Shown one piece after another: positions 41,995 through 49,928 of a stretch of 64,000 bases of DNA (positions are counted from its first letter, which is position 1; every line of letters starts with the position of its first letter). The DNA is taken from the NCBI RefSeq assembly GCF_023699475.1, contig NZ_JALXFV010000008.1, positions 596,583-660,582 on the forward strand, given 5' to 3'. The position numbers and the translations under genes are program-made. The notes beneath the pieces were generated by a model, which had not been told where the DNA came from, did no database searches, and saw nothing but the letters and a program-made list of their open reading frames with translations. This DNA comes from Halomarina rubra (lineage in GTDB: Archaea; Halobacteriota; Halobacteria; Halobacteriales; Haloarculaceae).

Positions 41995-43446
41995 ATGATA
42001 CACTCCGGGCCGCGAGAGAAGTGCGGTGTCGTCGGCATCGCCCTCGACGACCGGGCGGCGTCCCGACCGCTGTACTACGCGCTCTACGCCCTCCAGCACC
42101 GCGGACAGGAGTCGGCGGGCATCGTCACCCACGACGGGTTCCAGCAGTACGACCACGTCGAGATGGGCCTCGTGGGCGACGCGTTCGACGAGGCCGACCT
42201 CGACGGCCTCAACGGGAGCGTCGGTATCGGCCACGTCCGCTATCCGACGGCCGGCAGCGTCGACTCCTCGTGTGCCCAGCCGTTCTCCGTCTCGTTCAAG
42301 AGCGGGTCGCTCGGCCTCTCGCACAACGGCAACCTCGTCAACGCCGACGAGGTCCGCGACGCCCTGGGCGCACAGGGTCACGCGTTCACCAGCGACGGCG
42401 ACACCGAGGTCATCGCACACGACCTCGCGCGTAACCTGCTCGACGGCGACCTCGTCCGCGCCGTCCGGCGCACGATGGACCGCATCCACGGTTCGTACGC
42501 ACTCACCATCGTGCACGACGACACCGTCGTCGGCGTGCGCGACCCGGAGGGAAATCGCCCGCTCTGCATCGGGAAGCTCCCCGACGGCTACGTGCTGGCA
42601 TCGGAGTCGGCGGCCATCGACACACTCGACGGGGAACTCGTCCGGGACGTCCGCCCCGGCGAACTCGTCGTACTCGACCCCGACGGCTCGGGCTACGAGA
42701 CCTACCAACTCGTCGAACGCGACCGGACCGCTCACTGTTTCTTCGAACACGTCTACTTCGCCCGACCGGACTCCGTCATCGACGAGAAACTCGTCTACGA
42801 GACCCGGCGCGACCTCGGGCGAGCGCTCTGGGAGGAGTCGGGTGTCGACACCGACGTCGTGATGCCCGTCCCGGACTCGGGGCGGGCGTTCGCGACGGGC
42901 TACGCAGAAGCGTCACAGGAGGCCGGAGCGGACGTCGAGTTCGCCGAGGGGCTGATGAAGAACCGCTACGTCGGCCGGACGTTCATCATGCCGACCCAGG
43001 ACGCCCGCGAACGGGCGGTCCGTCTCAAACTCAACCCCATCCGCTCGACCGTCGAGGGGCGCACCGTCACGCTCATCGACGACTCCATCGTCCGCGGGAC
43101 GACGTCGAACCAGCTCGTCGACCTGCTGCGCGACGCCGGTGCCGAGGAGGTCCACCTCCGCATCGGCGCGCCGCCCATCGCCGCGCCCTGCTACATGGGT
43201 ATCGACATGGCGACCCGCGACGAACTCATCGCCGCGAACCAGGACGTCGAGGACATCACCGACGCCGTCGGTGCGGACTCGCTGGCGTACCTCTCGGTCG
43301 ACGCCATCGCCGACGCGCTCGACGAGTCACGCGCCGACCTCTGTCTGGGCTGTGTCACCGGCGAGTACCCCTACGACATCGACGACGAGGCCACCGACCG
43401 CGACGTCACGCGACCGTCGGTCGACACGCCGCTGGCCGACGACTGA
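41995..43446 (+). CDS. purF: Amidophosphoribosyltransferase PurF
   Basis: A 483-residue protein that starts the purine pathway, converting PRPP and glutamine to 5-phosphoribosylamine. The Ntn nucleophile is Cys10 (MIHSGPREKCGVVG), after a nine-residue propeptide that would be cleaved. The glutaminase domain follows (GVVGIALDDR, LQHRGQESAGIV, VGIGHVRYPT). The phosphoribosyltransferase domain has the PRPP loop TLIDDSIVRGTTS (359-371). Cys residues at 248, 399, 450 and 453 (LCLGC) match the four ligands of the Bacillus-type iron-sulfur cluster, so this is the Fe-S form. It is transcribed alone from its own promoter. Confidence 0.96.
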   Translation: MIHSGPREKCGVVGIALDDRAASRPLYYALYALQHRGQESAGIVTHDGFQQYDHVEMGLVGDAFDEADLDGLNGSVGIGHVRYPTAGSVDSSCAQPFSVSFKSGSLGLSHNGNLVNADEVRDALGAQGHAFTSDGDTEVIAHDLARNLLDGDLVRAVRRTMDRIHGSYALTIVHDDTVVGVRDPEGNRPLCIGKLPDGYVLASESAAIDTLDGELVRDVRPGELVVLDPDGSGYETYQLVERDRTAHCFFEHVYFARPDSVIDEKLVYETRRDLGRALWEESGVDTDVVMPVPDSGRAFATGYAEASQEAGADVEFAEGLMKNRYVGRTFIMPTQDARERAVRLKLNPIRSTVEGRTVTLIDDSIVRGTTSNQLVDLLRDAGAEEVHLRIGAPPIAAPCYMGIDMATRDELIAANQDVEDITDAVGADSLAYLSVDAIADALDESRADLCLGCVTGEYPYDIDDEATDRDVTRPSVDTPLADD

Positions 43447-43571
43447 CCCCTCCGCTCCGCGCTCGCTGACGGTCTCTCGTTCGGGGAAACCACGTCGTTC
43501 CGAGAGTCACGAGAGACTGATATCTCGCTGTAGAAGCCTTATCCGGGCCGTTGGCGGCTGTTTCGATTCCC

Positions 43572-43576
43572 TTAAA
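43572..43576 (+). promoter_or_regulatory. TATA box of the HalOD1 gene
   Basis: TTAAA (CCCTTAAACAGC context), centred 28 bases before the ATG at 43602. Confidence 0.45.
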
Positions 43577-43601
43577 CAGCGGGCATCGTAACCCACTGGT
43601 A

Positions 43602-43853
43602 ATGGGTTTTCACGAGGCATCGTACGACGGGTCCGACCCCATCTACACGGCGGTCGTCGAAGCCGTCGCCGAGACGAAGGGGGTCGACCCGCTCTCGCTC
43701 GAGCCACCGCTGTACGACGTTCTCGACCCCGAAGCGCTCGACTCACTGTACAGTTCTCCGACACGGACAGAGACACCGCTCCGCGTCAGCTTCTCCTACG
43801 CCGACTGCACCGTGACCGTCGACAGCGACGGCCAGATTCTGATCGAGAGTTGA
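43602..43853 (+). CDS. HalOD1 output-domain protein
   Basis: An 83-residue protein consisting of a single haloarchaeal output domain 1 (HalOD1): IYTAVVEAVAETKGVDPLSL, PLYDVLDPEALDSLYSSP and RVSFSYADCTVTVDSDGQI. HalOD1 proteins are standalone or fused to sensor domains and are predicted signal-transduction output modules; no enzymatic motif is known. It is monocistronic with a TATA box 28 bases upstream. Confidence 0.8.
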   Translation: MGFHEASYDGSDPIYTAVVEAVAETKGVDPLSLEPPLYDVLDPEALDSLYSSPTRTETPLRVSFSYADCTVTVDSDGQILIES

Positions 43854-44009
43854 CCTCACACGTCGAACTCGCAAGCCGCCACACCCGGTGGATGGGAGTC
43901 TGCGCGCCCGAGTCGCCACACGGGGCGACGGTGACCGGCCCGGAAGGTCACGAGCACGGCCCGTGTTGCAGGCTCAACCCACATCCGGCGCGAGACCCTT
44001 CCTCCTCAC

Positions 44010-44168
44010 ATGTCCGACTGTGACAACTGTGGGTCGTTCGTGACCGAGGCGTACGTCCGCGTGTTCGCCCCGGAGGGGATGGAGACGGTCCGTGTCTGCC
44101 CGAACTGTGAGAACAAGCTGCGCGACGGTGCCGAGATTCGCGAGGCCCGGTCCTCGCGAGGGAACTGA
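44010..44168 (+). CDS. Small C4 zinc-finger protein (52 aa)
   Basis: A 52-residue protein starting MSDCDNCGSFVTEAYVRVFA. It has two CxxC knuckles (C4-D-N-C7 and C30-P-N-C33), giving a C4 zinc finger of the haloarchaeal DUF7563-like type, and an Arg-rich C-terminus (EIREARSSRGN). Related haloarchaeal small zinc fingers have no established role. It is shorter than typical ORF cut-offs and stands alone. Confidence 0.65.
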   Translation: MSDCDNCGSFVTEAYVRVFAPEGMETVRVCPNCENKLRDGAEIREARSSRGN

Positions 44169-44270
44169 CCGGAGACCGGGACCACGCGGTCACCGAAGGG
44201 AGAGACGGACGACGGGCGCACGCGGTGGGTTTTCCGAATCGGTCGACCGTTCAGCGTTCGCTCGTAGAAA

Positions 44271-44295
44271 CGGCGAGGCTGGGATTCGAACCACG
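44271..44295 (-). repeat. tRNA 3'-end-like repeat, copy A
   Basis: On the minus strand this 25-base stretch contains GGTTCGAATCCCAGCC, the T-loop and acceptor end of a tRNA, followed by a CGCCG trailer. It differs from copy B at only three positions. The rest of a tRNA (anticodon and D arms) is not adjacent, so it is a fragment. Confidence 0.6.
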
Positions 44296-44391
44296 CCGAG
44301 ACGGTCGCTCACTGACGTTTGCGCCGCGTCTCGTCTCATTCGAATCCGCAGGTCCACGTTCTCGTCACTCACGTCCGTTCGTGACGAAGAA

Positions 44392-44416
44392 CGGTACGGC
44401 TGGGATTCGAACCACG
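44392..44416 (-). repeat. tRNA 3'-end-like repeat, copy B
   Basis: Second copy of the same fragment, 121 bases from copy A and 126 from the start of the functional tRNA-Ser match. It also contains GGTTCGAATCCCAGCC. The matching 5' side of the T-stem and the anticodon arm are missing. Confidence 0.6.
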
Positions 44417-44519
44417 GTCGCTCGCGCTGCTCGCTCCCTGATTCAAATCGCCAGCGGTCACGCTTTCGGGCCTCAAGCAGGATTCGCTTCGCTCATCCCG
44501 ATGGTCGAACCGAGAAGCG

Positions 44520-44600
44520 GTGAGGCTGGGATTTGAACCCAGGAGGCAAATGCCACCGGTTTTCAAGACCGGCGCGATAGGCCAGGCTCCGCCACCTCAC
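44520..44600 (-). tRNA. tRNA-Ser(UGA)
   Basis: Read on the minus strand: acceptor GTGAGGT pairs with the 3' GCCTCAC; the anticodon stem-loop CCGGTCTTGAAAACCGG exposes TGA, decoding UCA and other UCN codons; a long variable arm (TGGCATTTGCCTCC region) marks it as a serine tRNA; the T-arm is TGGGTTCAAATCCCA. CCA is not encoded. The closing match of the 5' D arm (GCGGAGCCTGGCCTATCGCG) is also present. A TTCAAAG box 28 bases upstream of the 5' end (44628-44634 on the minus strand) could be its promoter. Confidence 0.93.
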
Positions 44601-44627
44601 CACACCACGGCGTACCGGTCGCCCCCT

Positions 44628-44634
44628 CTTTGAA
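44628..44634 (-). promoter_or_regulatory. Possible TATA-like box of tRNA-Ser
   Basis: On the minus strand TTCAAAG lies about 28-34 bases before the tRNA 5' end at 44600, the only AT-rich element in the leader. Confidence 0.4.
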
Positions 44635-44641
44635 CTGTCGG

Positions 44642-45361
44642 TCAGCGGGCGAGCGAGAGGTCGTCGCCGTCGGCGACGACGGTCAGTCCCAGGTCGTCGA
44701 GGACGGCGGTCGTGCGCTCGGGGACGATGCGACCGGCGCGCTGACGCGCGCGGATCAACGTCAGCGCCTCGGCGAGGTCCGACCCGGTCTCGACGACCGG
44801 GAGCACCGGGAGGAAGTCGACGTCGTGGCCGGCGTCGAGACCCCGGTCGGTCAGCGTCTCGACGGCCGGTGCGGTGTACGCGCCCTCGAAGTCGACGGGC
44901 GCGGTGAACCCGGCGTAGTACGTCCGGCCGCGCGTCGCGGGACCGAGGACGACCTCGCTGGAGCGCAGTTTCATCGCCGCGTTGTCGACGTGCGAGCGCC
45001 CGAGGAACGCCGCAGTCGGTTCGACGACGGCGACGGAGACGACCTCCTCGCCTTCGAGGAGGTGGGTCGCGGTGTTGCCCGCCCGCCCCGCGAACGTCTC
45101 GCCGACCTGAACCTCGAAGCGCGCCGCGTCGGGGTCGGCGAGCGCCTCGCGGACCACGCTCCGGAGCTCCGCTTCTGCGTCCTCGTCCCCCCGGTAGTTG
45201 ACGAGCAGTTCGCCGCCGCTGGTCTCGATGGCTCGACAGACGTCGCCGAGCATCGCGGCGTAGAGGTCGGCGCACTCCGCGGGCGTGAGCGGGGAGCTGT
45301 CGGCGAGCGGTGCGAGGACGCCTTCGCGCGGCGGGTCACAGAGAACGGCGACGGTGGTCAT
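44642..45361 (-). CDS. DUF2064/TIGR04282-like glycosyltransferase-type protein
   Basis: A 239-residue protein starting MTTVAVLCDPPREGVLAPLA. Its internal pattern (PAECADLYAAMLGDVCRAIE, then GGELLVNYRGDEDAEAELRS and PARFEVQVGETFAGRAG-like ARFEVQVGETFAGRAG) matches, as I recall it, a haloarchaeal branch of DUF2064, a nucleotide-diphospho-sugar-transferase-like fold. The DxD motif of active glycosyltransferases is not obvious, so activity is uncertain. Convergent-free start at ATG 45361. It ends 41 bases before the tRNA. Confidence 0.55.
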   Translation of the reverse strand: MTTVAVLCDPPREGVLAPLADSSPLTPAECADLYAAMLGDVCRAIETSGGELLVNYRGDEDAEAELRSVVREALADPDAARFEVQVGETFAGRAGNTATHLLEGEEVVSVAVVEPTAAFLGRSHVDNAAMKLRSSEVVLGPATRGRTYYAGFTAPVDFEGAYTAPAVETLTDRGLDAGHDVDFLPVLPVVETGSDLAEALTLIRARQRAGRIVPERTTAVLDDLGLTVVADGDDLSLAR

Positions 45362-45415
45362 ACCGGGTGGTGTGCTCCCCGCGGGCTTTATGCCCTCGGT
45401 GTCGAACGGTTCGCC

Positions 45416-45622
45416 ATGGCATCGACTCGACTCCTCGGCTCGCTCGCCGTCCTCTCCATCGCCGTGCTCGTCGTCGGTTCGCTCTGGCGACTGCTCCAAC
45501 TGGCAACCGGCGACGACGTCGCCGCGGCGGGGGCAACCCTCGCCATCGTCGTCGTCCTCACTGTCGCGGGCGTCCTCGCCGGGCGACGCTCGGGGGGGTG
45601 GACCGCCAACCCGTACTGGTGA
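45416..45622 (+). CDS. Small two-TM membrane protein
   Basis: A 68-residue protein starting MASTRLLGSLAVLSIAVLVV, with a second hydrophobic helix (AGATLAIVVVLTVAGVLAG) and the tail RRSGGWTANPYW. It is divergent from the DUF2064 gene with 54 bases between starts. The function is unknown. Confidence 0.55.
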   Translation: MASTRLLGSLAVLSIAVLVVGSLWRLLQLATGDDVAAAGATLAIVVVLTVAGVLAGRRSGGWTANPYW

Positions 45623-45637
45623 GACGAAACAGCGCGC

Positions 45638-47302
45638 TCACCCCTCGATGCGGTCTCTGAGCTTCCGGCGTTGAATCTTCCCCGTCGTCGTCTGTGGTAG
45701 CTCCTGGACGAAGTGGACCTCGCGGGGGTACTCGTACTTCGCCAGTCGGTCGCGGACGAGGTCCTGAATGGCTGCCGCGAGCGCGTCGTCGCCCGTGACG
45801 CCGACGGCGGGTTGGACGAACGCGACGATGCGCTCACCCCGGGTCTCGTCGGGGACACCGACGACCCCGACCTGTGCGACGTCGGGGTGGTCCAGAATCG
45901 CGTTCTCGACCTCTCCCGGTCCGACGCGGTAGCCCGCGGTGATGATGACGTCGTCGTCGCGCGATTTGAACCAGCAGTAGCCGTCTTCGTCGCGACTGCC
46001 GAGGTCGCCCGTCAGGTGCCACTCGACGCCCTTCTCGTCGGTGACCGTCGCGGCGGCGGTCTTCTCCGGTCGATTCCAGTACTCCCGGAAGACGACGGGG
46101 TCGCCCGCGCGGCGGACGGCGAACTCGCCGACCTCGCCGGGGGGCAGTTCCGCACCTGTCTCCGAGTCGAGCACCCGAACGTCGTGGCCGGGGACGGGTT
46201 TGCCCATGCTCCCGACGCGGGCGGGGAACCACTCCCGACAGTTCGTCACCAGCAGGTTCGCCTCGGTCTGGCCGTACAGTTCGTTGACGACGGTGCCCGA
46301 GAGCGCATCGTCGGCCCACTCCAGGATCTCCGACGTGAGCGGTTCGCCTCCCGAGCAGATGGCCCGGAGCGAGAGGTCGTAGCGGTCGGTCGGGTCGTCG
46401 ACGCACATCAGCATCCGGATGGCCGTCGGGGGGAGGAACGCTCCCGTCACGTCGAACTCCGCGAGCAGTGAGAACGCTGTCTCTGGGGCGAACTTCCCCA
46501 TCGGGTAGCCGACGACCGGCTGGCCGTAGTGGAGCGCCGGGAAGACGAGGTCGCCGAGCGCACCGATCCACGCCCAGTCCGCGGGCGTCCAGTAGACGCC
46601 GTCGAGATTCCGTTCGAAGTACATCGAGTACGCAGGGCAGTGGCCGGCCCACACACCGTGACCGTGGAGGACGCCCTTCGGCGGCCCCGTCGACCCGCTC
46701 GTGTAGAGGACGACCGCGGGCGTCTCGTGGTCGGTGTCGACGATGGCGAACGACTCGCCCGCGGCGAGCAGGTCGGCGAACGCGACGGTGCCGGCAGTCG
46801 GCGTCCCGGCGTCGGTGAGGACGCCGTCGGTCGCCTCGACGACGTGGTCGAGCGACGGGAGGTCTCCGGCCACCTCGGCGACCGTCTCGCTCACCTGCGG
46901 GTCGGCGACGACGGCCGACGCGCCGCTGTCGTCCAGTCGGTAGCGCAGTGCGTCGGGGCCGAACAGTACCGAAAGCGGAATCGAGACCGCCCCGAGTTTC
47001 CAGGCCGCGAGGTGCGTCAGCAGGTTCTCGGGGCGCTGGGGGCAGACCACGGCGATGCGGTCACCGCGTCCGACGCCGCGCTCTCGCAGACCGGTCGCGA
47101 GGCGGTTCGACAGACGGTCGAGGTCGGCGAACGAGTAGGTCTCTCGTCGCCCGTCTGGGTACGCCTGGAACAGGGCCGGCCGGTCGGCGTCGGCGTGTTT
47201 CCGGAGCAGGTCGTGGGCGAGGTTGTACCCGTCCGGGAACGACCACTCGAACGACTCACGGCACTCCTCGTACGTCCCGTCGGGCGTGACGTGCCAAGCC
47301 AT
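45638..47302 (-). CDS. Acyl-CoA synthetase (AMP-forming)
   Basis: A 554-residue ANL-superfamily enzyme. The N-terminal segment starts MAWHVTPDGTYEECRESFEW. The AMP-binding motif is VVLYTSGSTGPPKGVLHGHG, the A5-type motif is VVNELYGQTEANLL, the hinge is GDLGSRDEDGYCWFKSRDDD and the catalytic Lys is in TTTGKIQRRKLRD near the C-terminus. Enzymes of this layout (short/medium-chain acyl-CoA synthetase) activate carboxylates with ATP to acyl-AMP then acyl-CoA. Exact chain length cannot be read. Single gene, stop 16 bases from the small membrane protein stop (convergent). Confidence 0.88.
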   Translation of the reverse strand: MAWHVTPDGTYEECRESFEWSFPDGYNLAHDLLRKHADADRPALFQAYPDGRRETYSFADLDRLSNRLATGLRERGVGRGDRIAVVCPQRPENLLTHLAAWKLGAVSIPLSVLFGPDALRYRLDDSGASAVVADPQVSETVAEVAGDLPSLDHVVEATDGVLTDAGTPTAGTVAFADLLAAGESFAIVDTDHETPAVVLYTSGSTGPPKGVLHGHGVWAGHCPAYSMYFERNLDGVYWTPADWAWIGALGDLVFPALHYGQPVVGYPMGKFAPETAFSLLAEFDVTGAFLPPTAIRMLMCVDDPTDRYDLSLRAICSGGEPLTSEILEWADDALSGTVVNELYGQTEANLLVTNCREWFPARVGSMGKPVPGHDVRVLDSETGAELPPGEVGEFAVRRAGDPVVFREYWNRPEKTAAATVTDEKGVEWHLTGDLGSRDEDGYCWFKSRDDDVIITAGYRVGPGEVENAILDHPDVAQVGVVGVPDETRGERIVAFVQPAVGVTGDDALAAAIQDLVRDRLAKYEYPREVHFVQELPQTTTGKIQRRKLRDRIEG

Positions 47303-47374
47303 ACCGCACGAGTACGCTCGGAGGTAAAGAAACCGCCCCCTCGACTCACCGGCCGGTAACGGGAGTCCGCCCGA

Positions 47375-48565
47375 CTACTCGTCGGTCGGTTCGGCGCGCG
47401 TCGCCGCGTCCGCCGGGTCGTTCTGTGGGCTGCTCGGGTGGTAGTCGGTGTCGTACTCGCCCGGGCGGTCGTCAAGTCGGTCGGGGTTGACGCGCCCCGC
47501 CAGGAGCATGAAGTCGAGGATGGTGCAGTGGAGCATCGCCTCGACGACGGGAACCGCACGCGGCGGGAGGACGGGGTCGTGGCGGCCGACGACCTGGATA
47601 CGCTTCTCCTCGCGGGTCTCCCAGTCCACCGTGGTCTGCTCTTTCGGGATGGAGGTGGGCGCGTGCCACGTCACCTCGCCGTAGATGGGTTCGCCAGTCG
47701 TGATACCGCCCTGGATGCCACCGTGGTCGTTTCCGACCGGGACGGGGTCGCCCTCTTCACTGAACTCCCAGTCCTCGTTCCGGTCGATGCCGGCCACCTC
47801 ACGGGCCGCTCGGCCGAGACCGAACTCGAAGGCGGTCGTCGCCGGAATCGCCATCATCAACTGCCCCAGACGGGCCGGGAACGAGTCGAAGCGCGGTGCG
47901 CCGAGTCCGCGAGGGACGCCGCGCGTCTCGAAGTATATCGAACCGCCGATGGAGTCACCCTCCTGTTGGTACTGGTCGATACGCTCGCGCATCTCCTCGG
48001 CGGTCTCGGGGTGGGCACACCGAACCGGGTTCTCCTCGGTGTGTTCGACCATCTCCTCGAAGCTGACGTCGGGGGCGACGATGTCGTCTATCTGATTGAC
48101 GTGCGCCTTCACCTCGACGCCCAACCGCTCGTTGATCTTCTTCGCGATGGCACCCGCCGCGACCCAGTTGACCGTCTCGCGGGCGCTGGAGCGTCCGCCG
48201 CCGCCCCAGTTGCGCGTCCCGAACTTCGCGGAGTAGGTGAAGTCGCCGTGGCTCGGTCGCGGGGCGGTGACGAACGGTTCGTACTTTCCCGAGCGGGCGT
48301 CCTTGTTCTGGACGACCATCCCGACCGGCGTGCCCGTCGTGTAGCCGTCCTGGACGCCGGAGTTGATGACGACCGCGTCGGGTTCGCCGCGACTCGTGGT
48401 GATCATCGACTGCCCCGGTTTCCGTCGGTCGAGTTCGCGCTGGACGTCCTCCTCGGTGAGTTCGAGACCCGCCGGGACGCCCGAGACGGTGACGCCCATC
48501 GCCGGCCCGTGGCTCTCACCGTAGGTGGTGACCCGGAACAGTCGGCCGAACTGGTTGCCGTTCAT
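47375..48565 (-). CDS. aroC: Chorismate synthase AroC
   Basis: A 396-residue chorismate synthase. Start MNGNQFGRLFRVTTYGESHG, with the family opening (FGESHG equivalent TYGESHG), RRKPGQSMITTSRGEPD, then GGGRSSARETVNWVAAGA (the signature around the Arg cluster), and a C-terminal motif DPVLPPRAVPVVEAMLHCTI. It makes chorismate from EPSP using reduced FMN. EPSP synthase (aroA) is 5 kb away on the same strand but not in an operon. The start is ATG 48565 with a CTTGAAAT box about 28 bases upstream on this strand. The C-terminal 40 residues are acidic and disordered. Confidence 0.95.
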   Translation of the reverse strand: MNGNQFGRLFRVTTYGESHGPAMGVTVSGVPAGLELTEEDVQRELDRRKPGQSMITTSRGEPDAVVINSGVQDGYTTGTPVGMVVQNKDARSGKYEPFVTAPRPSHGDFTYSAKFGTRNWGGGGRSSARETVNWVAAGAIAKKINERLGVEVKAHVNQIDDIVAPDVSFEEMVEHTEENPVRCAHPETAEEMRERIDQYQQEGDSIGGSIYFETRGVPRGLGAPRFDSFPARLGQLMMAIPATTAFEFGLGRAAREVAGIDRNEDWEFSEEGDPVPVGNDHGGIQGGITTGEPIYGEVTWHAPTSIPKEQTTVDWETREEKRIQVVGRHDPVLPPRAVPVVEAMLHCTILDFMLLAGRVNPDRLDDRPGEYDTDYHPSSPQNDPADAATRAEPTDE

Positions 48566-48588
48566 GGCCCAGATGGGGTGCGTGCCCA

Positions 48589-48596
48589 TTTCAAGC
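48589..48596 (-). promoter_or_regulatory. TATA-like box of aroC
   Basis: CTTGAAAT on the minus strand, centred about 28 bases upstream of the aroC ATG, the expected leaderless distance. Confidence 0.4.
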
Positions 48597-48763
48597 GAAC
48601 GGAAGCCGCAACGGTCGGCGGTCCGCCGCGTCACCCGTTCGCACGTCACCTACCGAACTCTTCAGGCACGACGGTGATGCCACGGACGCGAGTGGCCTAC
48701 TACACTGATGCGGACGAAATCGTTGACATCTGAAGGTATCGTTGGGTCGCACGGTGGTCGCTC

Positions 48764-48919
48764 GTGGTAGAGCAGGTCCTCGGGACGTGCTCGTCGTGCG
48801 GGCAGGTGTACTCGGTCAGGAAACACGGCGACGCGCTGGTCGTCCCGACCAGTGACGGGAACTGCCGGTGTGGCAACGAGTCGTTCCGGGAGGTCACCGC
48901 CGCCTCGCTCGCCGGGTGA
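48764..48919 (+). CDS. Small zinc-ribbon protein (51 aa)
   Basis: From the GTG at 48764 a 51-residue protein VVEQVLGTCSSCGQVYSVRK... is read. It has a CSSC knuckle and a CRC-type second knuckle (GNCRCGNESF), so it is a zinc ribbon; the rest is a beta-hairpin (GDALVVPTSDGN). The only in-frame start is this GTG, since a stop codon lies 33 bases upstream. It resembles haloarchaeal small zinc-ribbon proteins of unknown function. It is divergent to aroC and 120 bases before the regulator gene. Confidence 0.6.
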   Translation: MVEQVLGTCSSCGQVYSVRKHGDALVVPTSDGNCRCGNESFREVTAASLAG

Positions 48920-49039
48920 GTCGGTCGGTAGTTCGGTCGACGGATGGACGGCCGTCGGCCGTCGGTCCCCCGGCGGTCCAGTAACCGACGGGAGACGGCC
49001 CTCCACAACAGTTTTCGGCTGCGGGGCGGTGGCCCTCGC

Positions 49040-49897
49040 ATGGACGAGTCCCCCGAAATCTCCGTCGACCACCGCCCGCCCGACGAGGTGTTCGCCGTCC
49101 TCGGCAACGAGACGCGTGTCGACATCCTCCGGGCGTTCGTCGACGCCGACGGCCCGCTGACGTTCTCGGAACTGCGCGAGGCCGTCGGGATGCGCGACTC
49201 GGGACAGTTCAACTACCACCTCGGGAAACTCGTCGGGACGTTCGTCCGCGAGAGCGAGGACGGTGAGGGGTACCGACCGACCCTCGCCGGTCTGCAGGTC
49301 GTCGGCGCGCTCGTCGCTGGCACCTACACCGCCGACGCGACGGTCGCACCCATCGACATCGACGACCCCTGCCCGAACTGCGGGGGCCGGCCGCTCGTCG
49401 TCACGTTCCAGGACGACCACGTCGACATGGTCTGTTCGACCTGCGAGGAGTTCCACAACTACTACTCGTTCCCACCGGGCACCATCGACCAGTACACCCG
49501 CGACGAACTCCCCGAGACGTTCGACCGGTGGCTCTGGACGCTGTTCCAGCGCATCACCGCGGGGTTCTGTGCGAACTGTGCGGGACGGCTGACGGGGCGA
49601 CTCGACCCCGACCCGGACCCGGCGCGCGTCGAGTGGTCCTGTGACCGTTGTGGCGACCTCGCGACGGCGTCGGTGTCGACACCGGTGCTCTACCACCCGG
49701 CGACACAGGGGTTCTTCCACGACCACGGTGTCGACACGATGACGACGCCCTCGTGGCGACTCGCCTCCGCCCGTGACCTCGACGTCGAGGCCACACCCGA
49801 GGGTGCGACCGTTCGGCTCACCCTCGACGGCGAGACGCTGACCGGCCACGTCGACGCCACGGGGACGGTCACGGGCGTCGACCGCTCGACCCGCTGA
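49040..49897 (+). CDS. Winged-helix (ArsR-like) regulator with C-terminal zinc ribbon
   Basis: A 285-residue protein. The N-terminal wHTH domain is ARSR-like: VFAVLGNETRVDILRAFVDA, LTFSELREAVGMRDSGQFNY (recognition helix) and HLGKLVGTFVRESEDGEGYR (wing). Then two zinc ribbons: DPCPNCGGRPLVVTFQ with VCSTCEEF, and a second, FCANCAGRL with CDRCGD. The last 60 residues form a beta-rich domain (VRLTLDGETLTGHVDATGTV). It matches a haloarchaeal family of regulators (wHTH plus DUF7351-type zinc domain). The ACAGTTTTCG box about 27 bases upstream supports the ATG. The operator and ligand are unknown. Confidence 0.75.
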   Translation: MDESPEISVDHRPPDEVFAVLGNETRVDILRAFVDADGPLTFSELREAVGMRDSGQFNYHLGKLVGTFVRESEDGEGYRPTLAGLQVVGALVAGTYTADATVAPIDIDDPCPNCGGRPLVVTFQDDHVDMVCSTCEEFHNYYSFPPGTIDQYTRDELPETFDRWLWTLFQRITAGFCANCAGRLTGRLDPDPDPARVEWSCDRCGDLATASVSTPVLYHPATQGFFHDHGVDTMTTPSWRLASARDLDVEATPEGATVRLTLDGETLTGHVDATGTVTGVDRSTR

Positions 49898-49928
49898 GAA
49901 CTGCCGAGACCTACCTCGACGGTGCTCT

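Larger units (their letters stand above)
44169..44519. other. Intergenic stretch with tRNA-like 3'-end copies
   Basis: About 350 bases without a credible protein gene. It holds two partial copies of a tRNA 3' end (44271-44295, 44392-44416), a T-arm-like ATTCAAATC near 44440, and no promoter for the nearby zinc-finger gene. Translations of the region in all frames look like non-coding sequence. Confidence 0.6.

Noticed and set aside
48677-48733. 18-codon ORF (MPRTRVAYYTDADEIVDI)
   Set aside because: Too short to judge, no Cys or other motif, and located where the zinc-ribbon promoter should be.
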